DNA of 64,000 bases from Lysobacterales bacterium (GTDB lineage: Bacteria > Pseudomonadota > Gammaproteobacteria > Xanthomonadales > SZUA-38): contig JANQOZ010000125.1 of the NCBI GenBank assembly GCA_028285525.1, forward strand, positions 34,773-98,772, given 5' to 3'. Numbering within the stretch: position 1 is the stretch's first letter; each line of letters starts with the position of its first letter. The position numbers were made by a program, and so were the translations under genes. The notes under the pieces were generated by a model that did no database searches, was not told the origin of the DNA, and saw nothing but the letters and a program-made list of their open reading frames with translations. Of this stretch, positions 40,770 to 52,366 are shown in pieces.

Positions 40770-41248
40770 CGACGCTGACTGCAGATACTCAGAGCAAAAT
40801 CGATCACTGGGTCGCAAAATTCCCGCCTGACCGGAAGCGTTCGGCGGTGATCCAGGCGCTGACGGCGGCGCAGGACCAGAACGGCGGCTGGCTCAGCAAA
40901 GAGCTGATCACGGACGTGGCGGCCTATCTGGATATTCCTGCCGCGTGGGCCTACGAAGTGGCGTCTTTCTACTCGCTGTTTCACCTGGAGCCCTGCGGAC
41001 GCAACAAGGTGGCGCTGTGCACCAACATCTCCTGCTGGCTGCGGGGCGCTAACGATCTCGCCAGCTACATGGAGAAAAAGCTGGGCATCGAGATGGGTGA
41101 GACAACCGAAGACGGGCGGATCACGCTGGTGCAGGAAGAGGAGTGCCTGGCGGGCTGCGTCGGTGCACCCATGATGATCGTGAACGGTCATTATCACGAG
41201 AATCTCGACGAAAAGAAGGTCGACGAAATACTGGACGGTCTGTCCTGA
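40766..41248 (+). CDS. nuoE: NADH-quinone oxidoreductase subunit E
   Basis: A 160-residue 24-kDa-type subunit with a thioredoxin-like fold. The [2Fe-2S] N1a ligands are in [13 protein letters not shown] and [13 protein letters not shown]. The N-terminal helical part has [19 protein letters not shown]. It sits next to NuoF in the NADH dehydrogenase module. Confidence 0.96.
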   Translation: MTTLTADTQSKIDHWVAKFPPDRKRSAVIQALTAAQDQNGGWLSKELITDVAAYLDIPAAWAYEVASFYSLFHLEPCGRNKVALCTNISCWLRGANDLASYMEKKLGIEMGETTEDGRITLVQEEECLAGCVGAPMMIVNGHYHENLDEKKVDEILDGLS

Positions 41249-41275
41249 TGGCGGGCCGCACTGCTGGAGCTATAC

Positions 41276-42577
41276 ATGTCTGAATCGGGTCTGGTTTCAC
41301 TGACAACGGTCGACCGGGAAGAGCCCTGGTCGCTGGAAACCTATCGTTCGCTGGGCGGCTACGAGGCGCTGGAAAAAATTCTGGCTGACAAGACACCCCA
41401 GGAAGAGATCATCGAAACCATCAAGGCGTCCGCGCTGCGCGGTCGCGGCGGCGCCGGCTTTCCCACGGGTCTGAAGTGGTCGTTTATGCCCCGCAACGCG
41501 CCCGGCCAGAAATACGTGCTCTGCAACTCGGACGAGTCCGAGCCGGGCACCTGCCACGACCGCGATATTCTCCGCTTCAATCCGCACTCGGTGGTGGAGG
41601 GCATGATCATCGGCGGCTACGCCATGGGCTGCACCGTTGGCTACAACTACCTGCGAGGTGAGTTCCACCACGAGCCATTTGAGCGTTTTGACGCTGCCGT
41701 GGCGGAGGCTTACGAGGCGGGCTATCTCGGCAAGAACATCAAGGGCAGCGGCATCGATTTTGATCTTTACGCCGCGCTCGGCGCCGGCGCCTACATCTGC
41801 GGTGAAGAAACCGCGCTGATGGAGTCGCTCGAGGGCAAGAAAGGCCAGCCGCGCTTCAAGCCGCCGTTCCCCGCGAACTTCGGTCTATACGGCAAGCCGA
41901 GCACCATCAACAACACCGAAACCTTTGCGTCCGTGCCCGCCATCATGCGCAACGGCGCCGACTGGTTTCTCAACATCGGTATTCCCAACAACGGCGGGCC
42001 CAAGTGCTTTTCGGTGTCCGGTCACGTCAATCGACCCGGCAACTACGAGATTCCGCTCGGCACGCCCTTTAAGGACATGCTGGAAACGGCGGGCGGCATG
42101 CTGAACGGCAGCGAGCTGAAGGCGGTGATTCCGGGCGGTTCGTCGATGCCGGTGCTGCCGGCGGAGACCATGATGGAGATCACCATGGACTTTGACAGCC
42201 TGCAGAAAGCGGGGTCCGGCCTGGGTTCCGGCGCGGTCATCGTGATGAACGATGCCACCTGCATGGTCAAAGCCTGTCAGCGCATCTCGCGGTTCTACTA
42301 CAAAGAGTCCTGCGGCCAGTGCACCCCGTGCCGCGAAGGCACCGGCTGGATGTACCGGGTGTTAAGCCGCATCGTCGACGGCAAAGGCCGCAGCGAGGAT
42401 GTCGAGCTGCTGAAGTCCGCCGCCGGCCAGATTGAGGGCCACACGATCTGCGCGTTTGGCGAAGCCGCCGCCTGGCCCGTGCAGGGCTTCCTGCGCCACT
42501 TCTGGCATGAGTTTGAGTACTACGTGGAGCACGGCCGCTCGATGGTCGACGGCGGCGCTACCGGAGTGGCGGCATGA
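41276..42577 (+). CDS. nuoF: NADH-quinone oxidoreductase subunit F
   Basis: A 433-residue 51-kDa-type subunit. The NADH/FMN site is [16 protein letters not shown] and the following [37 protein letters not shown] is the FMN loop; the [4Fe-4S] N3 ligands lie in [16 protein letters not shown] with a later Cys in [13 protein letters not shown]. It takes hydride from NADH. The stop overlaps nuoG (ATGA). Confidence 0.97.
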   Translation: MSESGLVSLTTVDREEPWSLETYRSLGGYEALEKILADKTPQEEIIETIKASALRGRGGAGFPTGLKWSFMPRNAPGQKYVLCNSDESEPGTCHDRDILRFNPHSVVEGMIIGGYAMGCTVGYNYLRGEFHHEPFERFDAAVAEAYEAGYLGKNIKGSGIDFDLYAALGAGAYICGEETALMESLEGKKGQPRFKPPFPANFGLYGKPSTINNTETFASVPAIMRNGADWFLNIGIPNNGGPKCFSVSGHVNRPGNYEIPLGTPFKDMLETAGGMLNGSELKAVIPGGSSMPVLPAETMMEITMDFDSLQKAGSGLGSGAVIVMNDATCMVKACQRISRFYYKESCGQCTPCREGTGWMYRVLSRIVDGKGRSEDVELLKSAAGQIEGHTICAFGEAAAWPVQGFLRHFWHEFEYYVEHGRSMVDGGATGVAA

Positions 42578-44940
42578 GCGAGACCCCTGTAACCACTGAC
42601 ACCGTCACGATCGAGATCGACGGCGTCGAAATGGAGGCGCCGAAGGGCTCGATGATCATCGAGGCCGCCGACAAGGCCGGGATCACCATTCCGCGCTTCT
42701 GCTACCACGAGAAGCTGTCGATTGCGGCGAACTGCCGCATGTGCCTGGTGGACGTGGAGAAGGCGCCCAAGCCGCTGCCTGCCTGCGCCACGCCGGTGAT
42801 GGACGGGATGAAGGTGTACACCCAGTCCAAGCGCGCGCAGTCGGCCCAGCAGAACGTGATGGAGTTTCTGCTGATCAACCATCCACTCGACTGCCCGATC
42901 TGTGATCAGGGCGGTGAGTGTGAACTGCAGGATGTGTCGATGGGCTTCGGGCGCTCGGCGTCGCGCTTTACCGAGCGCAAGCGGGTCGTCAAAGACGAGA
43001 ACCTCGGTTCGCTGATCAGCACCGAGATGACGCGCTGCATCCACTGCACGCGCTGCGTTCGTTTCCTGGACGAAATCTCGGGGACGAACGAGCTGGGCGG
43101 CATCGGCCGCGGCGACCGCACGTTCATAAGCACCTTTATCGAACGTTCCATCGACTCGGAGCTGTCGGGCAACATCATCGACCTGTGTCCGGTCGGCGCC
43201 CTGACCAACAAACCGTTTCGCTTCACCGCCCGCTCCTGGGAGCTGCGCGCGAAGCCGGCCATCGCAAACTTCGACTGTGTCGGCTCAAACCTGCACTACC
43301 ACACGCGGCGCGGAAAAATTCTGCGCAGCGTGCCGCGCGACAACGAGGCGGTTAACGAAAGCTGGCTGTCCGACCGCGACCGCTGGGGCTTTCACGGCCT
43401 GGAGGGAGACGACCGCGTCACGGCGCCGCTGCTCCGCCGGGATGGCGAGTGGCACGAAGTAAGCTGGCGCGAGGCGCTCGACTTTGCCGCTGACAAGCTC
43501 AAGGCCTCTGGCAACAGCGGTTTTCTGCTGTCGCCCAACGCCAGCAACGAAGAGCTGTATCTGGCGCAGAAGCTGGCCCGTGGTCTTGGCAGCCACAACG
43601 TCGATCACCGGCTGCGCGAGCGCGATCTGTCCGACCAGGCGTCGCTCGGCACGGCGCCCGGACTTGGCCAAAGCCTGGCAGAGCTGGCCACCAACGACGC
43701 GGTGTTTCTCGTAGGCGCCAACGTGCGGCACGAGCAGCCGCTCATCGGGCATCGGGTTCGCCAGGCATGGCGGTCCGGCGCGAAGATTTACAGCCTCTCA
43801 TCGCGCGACTATGCGAACCACTTTGAGCTGAGCGAGACGCTGCTGGTGCCGCCGGCAGAGCTGGTCGCAACGCTGGCCGGAGTGGCCGCGGCGCTGAACG
43901 TCAAAGCAGACGGTGCGCTGGCAGAACTGGTGGGTGGAGCACAGACAAGCGATTCCGCCAAGCGTGTTGCTGAGGGCCTGAGGGCTGCGGAAAGCGCCAC
44001 CGTCCTGCTGGGACACGTGGCGTTGACCAGCGATCGGGCGGCCACGCTGCGCGCGCTGTGCCACGCGATCTGCGAGGCCGCCGGCGCAACATACGCTGAG
44101 CCGCCCCTGGGCGCCAACGGTATCGGGGCCTGGCAGCTTGGCGCTGTGCCGCACCGCCTCGCCGGCGGTGCTGACGCACCCGCGGGCGGCATGAACGCCC
44201 GCGAGATGCTGGCGTCGGAACTCGACCTGGCGCTGGTGTACGACCTGGAGCCGATGCTGGATACGGCTGAAGGCACGCAGGCCACCGAGCGGCTCACCCG
44301 AATTCCGACGGTGATTCACATCGGCCCGTTCCTGACGCCTGAAGTTCAGCAGTACGCGGACGTGATCCTGCCGCTGGCACCGCTGCCGGAGTGTGAGGGC
44401 AGCCTGACCAATCTCGCCGGGCTCGTGCAGGGCAGCGCGGCGGCGCAGAAGCCGCCGGGCGAAGCGCGCCCTGGCTGGAAAATCCTGAAGGCGCTGGCGG
44501 ATACCGCTGAGGTTGCCGGCTTTGACTACGTCGACTTTGTCACCGTCCACGAGGCGGTCCTGGGTGAGCTGAAAAACCTCGAAGCCCGGGACTACCAGCA
44601 GCCGGTTGAGCTGGGGTCAGCGTCGGCGGGTGAGGGGCTCAGCGTCCTGCTGGAAACGCCGATCTACGCCGGCAGCAGCGTGGTGCGCCGAAGTCAGCCG
44701 CTGCAGGAGACGGCTCACGGTGAACACGGTTACATAAGCGTGCACTCGGAAACGATGGCCGCAGCTGGACTGGCAGTAGGGGAGATCGCCGTCAACGCTG
44801 GCGAGGACCCCATCCACGTGCTGCTCAGAGCGGACGACGCGCTGGCGCCCGGCACCGTGAGGGTGACCGCCGGCACCGCCGCAGCAAGCGGGCTGGTTGC
44901 AGAGACCTTCCTTAAACTGGTGGCTGAAGCTGATGAATGA
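42574..44940 (+). CDS. nuoG: NADH-quinone oxidoreductase subunit G
   Basis: A 788-residue 75-kDa-type subunit. N-terminal ferredoxin-like domain with [20 protein letters not shown] for [2Fe-2S] N1b, then [18 protein letters not shown] and [12 protein letters not shown] for the [4Fe-4S] clusters N4 and N5. The rest is the molybdopterin-oxidoreductase-like domain ([17 protein letters not shown]), here without cofactor. It relays electrons from NuoE/F to NuoI. Its last eight bases overlap the nuoH start. Confidence 0.97.
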   Translation: MSETPVTTDTVTIEIDGVEMEAPKGSMIIEAADKAGITIPRFCYHEKLSIAANCRMCLVDVEKAPKPLPACATPVMDGMKVYTQSKRAQSAQQNVMEFLLINHPLDCPICDQGGECELQDVSMGFGRSASRFTERKRVVKDENLGSLISTEMTRCIHCTRCVRFLDEISGTNELGGIGRGDRTFISTFIERSIDSELSGNIIDLCPVGALTNKPFRFTARSWELRAKPAIANFDCVGSNLHYHTRRGKILRSVPRDNEAVNESWLSDRDRWGFHGLEGDDRVTAPLLRRDGEWHEVSWREALDFAADKLKASGNSGFLLSPNASNEELYLAQKLARGLGSHNVDHRLRERDLSDQASLGTAPGLGQSLAELATNDAVFLVGANVRHEQPLIGHRVRQAWRSGAKIYSLSSRDYANHFELSETLLVPPAELVATLAGVAAALNVKADGALAELVGGAQTSDSAKRVAEGLRAAESATVLLGHVALTSDRAATLRALCHAICEAAGATYAEPPLGANGIGAWQLGAVPHRLAGGADAPAGGMNAREMLASELDLALVYDLEPMLDTAEGTQATERLTRIPTVIHIGPFLTPEVQQYADVILPLAPLPECEGSLTNLAGLVQGSAAAQKPPGEARPGWKILKALADTAEVAGFDYVDFVTVHEAVLGELKNLEARDYQQPVELGSASAGEGLSVLLETPIYAGSSVVRRSQPLQETAHGEHGYISVHSETMAAAGLAVGEIAVNAGEDPIHVLLRADDALAPGTVRVTAGTAAASGLVAETFLKLVAEADE

Positions 44941-45934
44941 TTCGCTGATCTATCTGGCCTGGACGGTGACCAAGATTCTGGCCATCGTCATTCCGGTCAC
45001 GATCTCGGTGGCGATGTTCGTCTACGCCGAGCGCAAGGTGATCGGCTTCATGCACTCGCGCATGGGGCCGAACCGCGTGGGTCCGCTCGGTCTGTTCCAG
45101 ACCTTTGCCGACGTGTTCAAGCTGATCATGAAGGAGGTGATCCTGCCCACGTCAGCAAACCGCTTTCTGTTTATCCTGGCGCCGCTGATCACGCTGGCGC
45201 CGGCGCTTGCCGCCTGGGCCGTAATCCCGTTCAGCGCCAAGATGGTGCTGACCAACATCAACGCCGGCCTGCTTTACGTGCTGGCGATGACGTCCCTCGG
45301 GGTATACGGCATCATCATCGCCGGCTGGGCGTCCAACTCAAAGTACGCCTTTCTCGGCGCCATGCGGTCTGCGGCTCAAATTGTGTCCTACGAGATTGCG
45401 ATGGGCTTTGCGCTGGTTGGGGTCCTGATCGCCGCCGGCAGTCTCAACCTCGTGGAGATTGTTGAGGCCCAGCAGGGCGGGGTCTGGAACTGGTTCTTCC
45501 TGCCGCTGCTGCCGCTGTTTGTCATCTACTTCATTTCCGGCGTGGCCGAGACCAACCGCGCGCCGTTTGACGTGGCGGAGGGTGAGTCGGAGATTGTCGC
45601 CGGATTCCATGTCGAGTACTCCGGCGCGCCGTTTGCGGTGTTCTTCCTGGCCGAATACGCGAACATGATTCTGATCGCGGCGCTGTCGACCACGCTGTTT
45701 GCGGGCGGCTGGCTGTCGCCGTTTCCGGCGCTGATCCCGGACCACTCGCTGTGGTTTTTCCTGAAGACCTTTTTCTTCTGTTTCCTCTATCTGTGGTTTC
45801 GTTCGACCTTTCCCCGCTATCGCTATGACCAGATCATGCGGCTGGGCTGGAAGGTCTTCATTCCGATCACCATCGTGTGGATCCTCGTGGTCGCGCTGAT
45901 GGTGGTTCAACAGTGGCTGTGGTGGGCACCATGA
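44933..45934 (+). CDS. nuoH: NADH-quinone oxidoreductase subunit H
   Basis: ATG 44933 ([10 protein letters not shown]) overlaps the nuoG end; the track's 44897 is inside nuoG. It gives 333 residues with about eight membrane helices. Landmarks: [52 protein letters not shown], and the acidic loop [20 protein letters not shown] lining the quinone tunnel. It links the redox arm to the proton pumps. Confidence 0.97.
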   Translation: MNDSLIYLAWTVTKILAIVIPVTISVAMFVYAERKVIGFMHSRMGPNRVGPLGLFQTFADVFKLIMKEVILPTSANRFLFILAPLITLAPALAAWAVIPFSAKMVLTNINAGLLYVLAMTSLGVYGIIIAGWASNSKYAFLGAMRSAAQIVSYEIAMGFALVGVLIAAGSLNLVEIVEAQQGGVWNWFFLPLLPLFVIYFISGVAETNRAPFDVAEGESEIVAGFHVEYSGAPFAVFFLAEYANMILIAALSTTLFAGGWLSPFPALIPDHSLWFFLKTFFFCFLYLWFRSTFPRYRYDQIMRLGWKVFIPITIVWILVVALMVVQQWLWWAP

Positions 45935-46419
45935 ACAGCGTTGCTAACTATTTTCGGTCTCTGGCGCTGCTCGAACTGTTGAAGGGCATGGCCCTGACGC
46001 TGCGCTACATGTTTGCGCCCAAGGTGACCATTCGCTACCCGGAAGAAAAGACGCCGAAGTCCAACCGCTTTCGCGGGCTGCACGCGCTGCGGCGCTATCC
46101 CAACGGCGAGGAGCGCTGCATCGCCTGCAAGCTGTGTGAGGCGGTCTGCCCGGCGCTGGCGATCACGATCGACTCAGAGCAGCGCGACGACGGGTCGCGG
46201 CGTACGACCCGCTACGACATCGACCTGTTCAAGTGCATCTACTGCGGTTTCTGCGAGGAGTCGTGTCCGGTGGACTCGATCGTCGAAACCCATATCCATG
46301 AATTTCATTTCGAAAACCGCGGGGAGAACGTGGTGAGCAAACAACAACTATTAGCCATCGGGGACCGCTTTGAGCAAGACCTGGCCGCGGCCCGCCGCCA
46401 GGACGCAGCGTACCGGTAA
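45931..46419 (+). CDS. nuoI: NADH-quinone oxidoreductase subunit I
   Basis: ATG 45931 overlaps the nuoH stop (ATGA); 162 residues. The two [4Fe-4S] clusters N6a and N6b are bound by [17 protein letters not shown] and [19 protein letters not shown]. An amphipathic N-terminal helix ([19 protein letters not shown]) docks it on the membrane arm. Confidence 0.97.
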   Translation: MNSVANYFRSLALLELLKGMALTLRYMFAPKVTIRYPEEKTPKSNRFRGLHALRRYPNGEERCIACKLCEAVCPALAITIDSEQRDDGSRRTTRYDIDLFKCIYCGFCEESCPVDSIVETHIHEFHFENRGENVVSKQQLLAIGDRFEQDLAAARRQDAAYR

Positions 46420-47030
46420 TGCTCGAACAAATTGTTTTCTTTACGCTGGCGGCAGCCCTGGTTGCATCGGCGCTGGCGGTGATCAGCGCGCGCAATCCGG
46501 TGTACGCCGCGCTGTTTCTGGTGCTGTGCTTCTTCACCAGCGCGGCGATCTGGCTCCTCCTCGAGGTGGAGTTCCTGGCCATTGTGCTGATCTTAGTCTA
46601 CGTCGGCGCGGTGATGGTGCTCTTTCTGTTTGTGGTGATGATGCTGGATGTGAACGTCGCGCCCCTTAAGGAAGGTTTCGCCCGCTATCTGCCGGTGGGG
46701 CTGCTGGTGGCAGCCGCCATGCTGGCTGAGATGCTGCTGGTGCTCGGCGCGCAGCGCTTCGGGCTGGAGCGTTTTCCGGCGCCCGTACCCAATCCGCCCG
46801 ACTACAACAACACGCGCGAGCTGGGTGAGGTGCTGTACACCCAGTACGTGTACCCGTTTGAGATCGCGGCGGTCATCCTGCTGGTGGCGATTGTTGCGGC
46901 GATTGCGCTGACCCTGCGACGCCGGCCGCAGGTGAAGCACCAGACGCCCGCCAAGCAGGTTCAGGTCAAGCGCGAGGATCGGCTGAAAATTGTCTCCATG
47001 CCGGCGGAGAAGCGGGAGGTGGAGTCATGA
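46419..47030 (+). CDS. nuoJ: NADH-quinone oxidoreductase subunit J
   Basis: A 203-residue membrane subunit whose ATG shares a base with the nuoI stop (TAATG). Five hydrophobic segments; the family block is [21 protein letters not shown] and [19 protein letters not shown], the helix with a pi-bulge implicated in coupling. A basic C-terminal tail of about 35 residues follows the last helix. Confidence 0.95.
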   Translation: MLEQIVFFTLAAALVASALAVISARNPVYAALFLVLCFFTSAAIWLLLEVEFLAIVLILVYVGAVMVLFLFVVMMLDVNVAPLKEGFARYLPVGLLVAAAMLAEMLLVLGAQRFGLERFPAPVPNPPDYNNTRELGEVLYTQYVYPFEIAAVILLVAIVAAIALTLRRRPQVKHQTPAKQVQVKREDRLKIVSMPAEKREVES

Positions 47031-47332
47031 TTGGCCTGAATCACTTTCTGGTGCTGGGCGCGGTGATGTTCTGCATCTCCGTGGCGGGGATTTTCCTCAA
47101 CCGGAAAAACGTGCTCATTCTGCTGATGGCCATCGAGCTGATGCTGCTGGCCGTCAATATGAACTTTGTTGCGTTCTCCCGGTTCCTGGGCAATACGGAC
47201 GGCCAGGTTTTTGTGTTCTTTATCCTCACCGTCGCGGCGGCGGAGGCGGCCATCGGGCTGGCGATCCTGGTGGTGCTGTTCCGCAACCGCGAGACCATCA
47301 ACGTGGAAGAACTGGATTCCCTGAAGGGCTGA
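47027..47332 (+). CDS. nuoK: NADH-quinone oxidoreductase subunit K
   Basis: A 101-residue protein with three membrane helices. It carries the two membrane glutamates of the proton path in [20 protein letters not shown] and [13 protein letters not shown]. The start overlaps nuoJ (ATGA). Confidence 0.96.
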   Translation: MIGLNHFLVLGAVMFCISVAGIFLNRKNVLILLMAIELMLLAVNMNFVAFSRFLGNTDGQVFVFFILTVAAAEAAIGLAILVVLFRNRETINVEELDSLKG

Positions 47333-47334
47333 CG

Positions 47335-49296
47335 ATGCAGAATCAATATCTTGCGATTGCCCTTGCGCCGCTCTTCGGCGCCATCGTGGCCGGGCTTTTC
47401 GGACGCCAGATCGGCCGCGCGGGCGCGCACTGGCTGACGATTGCCGCGGTGACTGTGTCCACGGTTCTGTCCCTGGACGTGATGCGCCGGTTCCTCTTCG
47501 AGGGGCTGGAGGTGCACAACGAGACGGTATACACCTGGCTGATCAGCGGCGGGGTGCGCTTCGAGGTCGGGTTCCTGGTGGACAAGCTGACCGCGCTGAT
47601 GATGTGCGTGGTGACGTTCGTGTCGCTGATGGTGCACATCTACACCATCGGCTACATGAAAGATGATCCGGGTTACCAGCGGTTCTTCGCCTACATCTCG
47701 CTGTTTACGTTCGCCATGCTCATGCTGGTTATGGCCAACAACTTCATGCAGCTCTTTTTCGGCTGGGAAGCGGTCGGCGTGGTGTCGTACCTGCTGATCG
47801 GTTTCTGGTACAAGAAGCCCACGGCGATTTTTGCCAACATGAAAGCGTTTCTGGTGAACCGGGTCGGCGACTTCGGCTTCCTGCTCGGCATCGCCGCGGT
47901 GCTCATGACCTTCAACAGCCTGGACTACGCCGAGGTGTTCGCCGCCGCGCCGGCGCTCAGCGGCGAGACCATCGAGCTGATCGACGGTAAACCCTGGAAC
48001 CTGATGACCGTCACCTGCATCCTGCTGTTTATCGGCGCGATGGGTAAGTCGGCGCAGGCGCCGCTCCACGTGTGGCTGCCCGACTCGATGGAAGGCCCGA
48101 CGCCGATCTCCGCGCTGATCCACGCCGCGACCATGGTGACGGCCGGGATCTTCATGGTGGCGCGCATGTCGCCACTGTTCGAGCTGACCGAAACCGCGCT
48201 GAGCGTGGTGCTGGTGATCGGCGCCCTGACCGCGTTTTTTATGGGGCTGATCGGCCTGGTGCAGAACGACATCAAGCGGGTGGTGGCCTACTCAACGCTG
48301 TCACAGCTCGGCTACATGACGGCGGCGCTCGGCGCGTCAGCCTACTCGGCCGCCGTGTTCCACCTGATGACCCATGCGTTCTTTAAGGCGCTGCTGTTCC
48401 TCGGCGCCGGCTCCGTGATCATCGCGCTGCATCACAAGCAGGACATGCAGGAGATGGGCGGGCTGCGCAAGTACATGCCGATCACCTACATCACCGGCGT
48501 GGTCGGCACGCTGGCGCTGATCGGGTTCCCGGGCTTCTCGGGCTTTTACTCGAAGGACGCCATCATCTCGGCGGTTGGACATATCGATCGCGCGGGCACC
48601 GGCCTTGCCGAGGTGCTGCTGATCGCCGGCGTTTTTGTCACCGCGCTCTACAGCTTCCGACTGCTGTATCTGACCTTCCACGGTACGCCGCGGATGGATG
48701 AGGAAACGCGGTCACACGTGCACGAGTCGCCCTGGGTGGTGACCCTGCCGCTGGTGCTGCTGGCGATCCCCTCCATCGGCATTGCCTGGTTCACCACCGA
48801 GCCGCTGCTGTTTGGCGATTTCTGGGGTGACGCCATCTACGTTGCGCCGGGCAACGATCCGCTGTCCCACCTGCGGGAGATCTGGCACGGCCCGGCCGCC
48901 TTTGCGCTGCATGGCTTTGTGACGCTTCCCGTCTGGCTTGCGCTGGGCGGCACCGCGCTGGCGACCTACGTGTATCTCTTTAACCCGGCGCTGGCCGCCA
49001 CGGCTTCGAAGGCCCTGGCACCGCTCCGTGTTGTGCTGGAGAAAAAATACGGCTTCGACGAGCTGTATCAGTTTCTGTTCGCCGGCGGCAGTCGCGGCAT
49101 GGGTAAGCTGTTCTGGCGCGGCGGTGATCAGACGGTGATCGACGGCCTGCTGGTGAACGGCAGCGCTCGAACGGTCGGCTGGCTGTCGGGGATCGTTCGC
49201 AAGATCCAGACGGGTCGGCTTTATGGCTACGCGTTTGCGATGATTATCGGGCTGATCGGCCTGCTGGGCCTGATGGTCTATCGGGGGCAGGCATGA
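47335..49296 (+). CDS. nuoL: NADH-quinone oxidoreductase subunit L
   Basis: The correct start is ATG 47335 (MQNQYLAIALAPLFG), two bases after the nuoK stop; the track ORF from 46990 runs through nuoK. 653 residues. Antiporter-like core: FFGWEAVGVVSYLLIGFWY with the key Glu, NRVGDFGFLLGI, GAMGKSAQAPLHVWLPDSME with the pump Lys, and IHAATMVTAGIFMVAR. The C-terminal part contains the lateral helix and final membrane anchor. It is the distal proton pump. Confidence 0.97.
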   Translation: MQNQYLAIALAPLFGAIVAGLFGRQIGRAGAHWLTIAAVTVSTVLSLDVMRRFLFEGLEVHNETVYTWLISGGVRFEVGFLVDKLTALMMCVVTFVSLMVHIYTIGYMKDDPGYQRFFAYISLFTFAMLMLVMANNFMQLFFGWEAVGVVSYLLIGFWYKKPTAIFANMKAFLVNRVGDFGFLLGIAAVLMTFNSLDYAEVFAAAPALSGETIELIDGKPWNLMTVTCILLFIGAMGKSAQAPLHVWLPDSMEGPTPISALIHAATMVTAGIFMVARMSPLFELTETALSVVLVIGALTAFFMGLIGLVQNDIKRVVAYSTLSQLGYMTAALGASAYSAAVFHLMTHAFFKALLFLGAGSVIIALHHKQDMQEMGGLRKYMPITYITGVVGTLALIGFPGFSGFYSKDAIISAVGHIDRAGTGLAEVLLIAGVFVTALYSFRLLYLTFHGTPRMDEETRSHVHESPWVVTLPLVLLAIPSIGIAWFTTEPLLFGDFWGDAIYVAPGNDPLSHLREIWHGPAAFALHGFVTLPVWLALGGTALATYVYLFNPALAATASKALAPLRVVLEKKYGFDELYQFLFAGGSRGMGKLFWRGGDQTVIDGLLVNGSARTVGWLSGIVRKIQTGRLYGYAFAMIIGLIGLLGLMVYRGQA

Positions 49297-50819
49297 ACAT
49301 CGAATGGCCGGTGCTGAGTGTCCTGATCTGGCTGCCGATTGCCGGCGGCGTGGCGGTGCTGCTCGTAGGTGAGCGTCGGGCTGAGCTGGCCCGCTGGGTG
49401 GGGCTTGCCGCGGCGCTAGCAACCTTCCTCGCGAGCCTCCCGCTGTTTGGTGCCTTTGACCGCGGCACGGCCGAGATGCAGTTCCAGGAGCTGGCACCCT
49501 GGATTCCTACGTTTGATCTGAACTACCACCTGGGCGTGGACGGTCTGTCGCTACCGCTGATCCTGCTGACGACCTTCATCTCGGTGCTGGTCATCATGGG
49601 CGCCTGGGGTGCAATCCAGCAGCGCGTGGCGCAATACCTGGCGGCTTTCCTGATCCTCGAAGGCCTGATGGTGGGCGTGTTCTGCGCCCTGGATGCGTTT
49701 CTGTTCTACGTCTTTTTTGAGGCCATGCTGATTCCGATGTTTCTCATCATCGGCGTCTGGGGTGGCCCGAACCGGGTTTACGCAACCATCAAGTTCTTCC
49801 TGTACACCTTCCTGGGGTCGGTGTTCATGCTGGTGGCGCTGATTTACCTGTACCTGAAAGCCGACTCGGCGGCGATCCTCGATCTGCATGCGCTGCCGCT
49901 CAGCCTGACGGAACAGATCTGGATCTTCGTGGCGTTCCTCCTGGCCTTCGCGGTAAAGATCCCGATGTTCCCGGTGCACACCTGGCTGCCCGATGCGCAC
50001 GTTGAGGCGCCCACGGGCGGTTCGGTAGTGCTGGCGGCGATCATGCTGAAGATCGGCGGCTATGGCTTCGTGCGCTTCTCGCTGCCGATCACGCCGGACG
50101 CCAGCCTGAGCCTGGACTGGCTGCTGATCACGCTGTCGCTGATCGCCGTGGTCTATGTTGGCCTGGTCGCTCTGGTCCAGCAGGACATGAAGAAGCTGAT
50201 CGCCTATTCGTCGATCTCCCACATGGGTTTTGTCACGCTCGGGATTTTCATCGCGTTTGCGATCCTGGCGCGAGGGGAGGGCACCAGCGGCGCGGTCCTG
50301 GGTGTTGAGGGCGCCATGGTGCAGATGCTATCGCACGGATTTGTGTCCGCGGCGCTGTTTTTCTGTGTCGGCGTCATGTACGACCGCATTCACTCGCGCG
50401 AGATCGCCGACTACGGTGGCGTGGTGAACACCATGCCCTGGTTTGCCACCTTCATGGTGCTGTTTGCCATGGCGAACTGCGGTCTGCCGGGCACCTCGGG
50501 GTTTGTCGGGGAGTTTATGGTCATCCTGGCCAGCTTCCAGGCCAACTTCTGGTACGCCGTGCTGGCGGCCCTGACGCTGATCCTGGGCGCCGCGTATTCG
50601 CTTTGGCTGGTCAAGCGCGTGATCTTCGGCGAGATCGGCAACAAGAAGGTCGAGCGGCTTGAAGATCTCAACTTCCGCGAGGGCGTGACGCTGGGTGCGT
50701 TGGCCGTGGCCGTGCTGGGTTTCGGCATCTGGCCGGAGCCGCTCGTGGAGCTGATGCACGTATCGGTGGACAACCTGTTGAGCCACGTCGCCCAGTCGAA
50801 GATTCAGGTGCAGCTGTGA
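49293..50819 (+). CDS. nuoM: NADH-quinone oxidoreductase subunit M
   Basis: A 508-residue antiporter-like subunit with about 14 membrane helices. Landmarks: LNYHLGVDGLSLPLILLTTF, YVFFEAMLIPMFLIIGVWGG (key Glu), AVKIPMFPVHTWLPDAHVEA (key Lys) and VQQDMKKLIAYSSISHMGFV. The start overlaps nuoL (ATGA). Confidence 0.97.
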   Translation: MNIEWPVLSVLIWLPIAGGVAVLLVGERRAELARWVGLAAALATFLASLPLFGAFDRGTAEMQFQELAPWIPTFDLNYHLGVDGLSLPLILLTTFISVLVIMGAWGAIQQRVAQYLAAFLILEGLMVGVFCALDAFLFYVFFEAMLIPMFLIIGVWGGPNRVYATIKFFLYTFLGSVFMLVALIYLYLKADSAAILDLHALPLSLTEQIWIFVAFLLAFAVKIPMFPVHTWLPDAHVEAPTGGSVVLAAIMLKIGGYGFVRFSLPITPDASLSLDWLLITLSLIAVVYVGLVALVQQDMKKLIAYSSISHMGFVTLGIFIAFAILARGEGTSGAVLGVEGAMVQMLSHGFVSAALFFCVGVMYDRIHSREIADYGGVVNTMPWFATFMVLFAMANCGLPGTSGFVGEFMVILASFQANFWYAVLAALTLILGAAYSLWLVKRVIFGEIGNKKVERLEDLNFREGVTLGALAVAVLGFGIWPEPLVELMHVSVDNLLSHVAQSKIQVQL

Positions 50820-50846
50820 CTGCACGAAACACATTGAGGAAGACCG

Positions 50847-52292
50847 GTGTTTGAAGCCAGTGAACTGATCCCTCTCCTGCCGGAGATGATCGTGCTGACG
50901 ATGGCCTGCGTGATCCTGATCGTGGATCTCTATATCAGCGATCAGCGCCGCGGCATTATCCAGATCCTGTCGCTGGCGACGCTGATCTTTGCGGCGCTCG
51001 CCACGCTTCGCGTGCACGACGGCGAGAGCATCATCGAGACACAGCGCCTGCTCAGCGGGACGTTTGTGCGCGACCAGATGGGCGACGTGCTCAAGCTGTT
51101 TGTCTATCTGGTGATGGGCATGGTGTTCGTCTACGCCAAGACGTACCTTCGCGATCGAAACCTGTACAAGGGCGAGTTTTTTGTCCTGTGTCTGTTCGGC
51201 ACGCTGGGGATGATGGTGATGATCTCCGCGGGCAGCATGCTGAGCCTTTACCTCGGGCTTGAGCTGCTCGCGCTGTCCACCTACGCGCTGGTGGCGATGG
51301 ACCGCAACAATCCCATGGCCAGCGAATCGGCTATGAAATATTTTGTGCTCGGCGCGCTCGCGTCGGGGATGCTGCTGTACGGCATGTCCATGATTTACGG
51401 CGCCACCGGCAGCCTGGACCTGCTGGCGATTCAGGCGTCGGTGGCTGACGCCGCTGACAGCGTCGTGCTGGCGTTCGGGCTCACCTTTATTGTGGTCGGG
51501 CTGGCGTTCAAGTTCGGCGCGGTGCCTTTTCACATGTGGGTGCCGGACGTCTACCAGGGCTCCCCGACGGCGGTGACGCTGTTTATCAGCTCAGCCCCGA
51601 AGCTGGCGGCGTTCGCGCTGGCCATTCGCCTCCTGAGCGACGGCCTGATCGGCCAGCTGCAGAACTGGCAGCTCATGCTGGTGCTGCTGTCGGTGGCGTC
51701 GCTGGCTATCGGCAACGTGGTGGCGATCGCGCAGACCAACATCAAGCGCATGCTCGCCTACTCGACCGTGTCACACGTCGGTTTCATTTTCCTGGGTATT
51801 CTCGCCGGCACCGAGGCCGGGTTTGAGGCCGCGATGTTCTATGCCATCGTGTATTCGATGATGTCGGTCGGGGCGTTTGCGGTGGTGATCGTGGTATCCC
51901 GGGCCGGCTTTGAAGCCGAGAACCTCGAGGACTACAAAGGGCTGGCCCAGCGCAGCCCGTGGCTGGCGCTGATGATGATGATGATCCTGGCCTCGCTGGC
52001 CGGCTTCCCGCCCTTTGTCGGGTTCTTCGCCAAGCTGCAGGTGGTCAAGGCCGCCGTTGAGGCGGACCTGGTCTGGCTGGCGGTCGTTTCGGTGGTGTTT
52101 GCCGTGATCGGCGCGTTCTACTACCTGCGGGTGATCAAGCTCATGTACATGGATGAGCCGGATACGCCGGAGCCGGTGACCACCGGCAGCGACGTGGGGG
52201 CGGTGCTGAGCGCCAACGGCCTCGTCCAGCTGGCGCTGGGCATTTTCCCGGGCCCCCTGATTGCCCTTTGCGCAGCGGCTTTTCAGGGCTAG
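50847..52292 (+). CDS. nuoN: NADH-quinone oxidoreductase subunit N
   Basis: A 481-residue antiporter-like subunit from a GTG with GAGGA upstream. Landmarks: YLGLELLALSTYALVAMDRN, KFGAVPFHMWVPDVYQGSPT and QTNIKRMLAYSTVSHVGF. It completes the set of fourteen nuo genes; there are no inserted genes in this operon. A 74-base gap with a strong promoter separates it from tRNA-fMet. Confidence 0.97.
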   Translation: MFEASELIPLLPEMIVLTMACVILIVDLYISDQRRGIIQILSLATLIFAALATLRVHDGESIIETQRLLSGTFVRDQMGDVLKLFVYLVMGMVFVYAKTYLRDRNLYKGEFFVLCLFGTLGMMVMISAGSMLSLYLGLELLALSTYALVAMDRNNPMASESAMKYFVLGALASGMLLYGMSMIYGATGSLDLLAIQASVADAADSVVLAFGLTFIVVGLAFKFGAVPFHMWVPDVYQGSPTAVTLFISSAPKLAAFALAIRLLSDGLIGQLQNWQLMLVLLSVASLAIGNVVAIAQTNIKRMLAYSTVSHVGFIFLGILAGTEAGFEAAMFYAIVYSMMSVGAFAVVIVVSRAGFEAENLEDYKGLAQRSPWLALMMMMILASLAGFPPFVGFFAKLQVVKAAVEADLVWLAVVSVVFAVIGAFYYLRVIKLMYMDEPDTPEPVTTGSDVGAVLSANGLVQLALGIFPGPLIALCAAAFQG

Positions 52293-52324
52293 CCAAGCTA
52301 CTAAGCGATTTTCACTCGCCGGTC

Positions 52325-52354
52325 TTGCAAGGCGAAAAGAAGTCCATATATAAT
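52325..52354 (+). promoter_or_regulatory. strong sigma70 promoter for tRNA-fMet
   Basis: TTGCAA, an 18-base spacer and a perfect TATAAT, followed by a GC-rich stretch (TCGCGTCCCAG) of the kind found at stringently controlled stable-RNA promoters. Transcription should begin within about ten bases of the tRNA 5' end. Confidence 0.8.
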
Positions 52355-52366
52355 TCGCGTCCCAGC

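Noticed and set aside
39564-40817. 417-codon minus-strand ORF opposite nuoD
   Set aside because: Same length as nuoD because it mirrors it; composition is that of a shadow frame.
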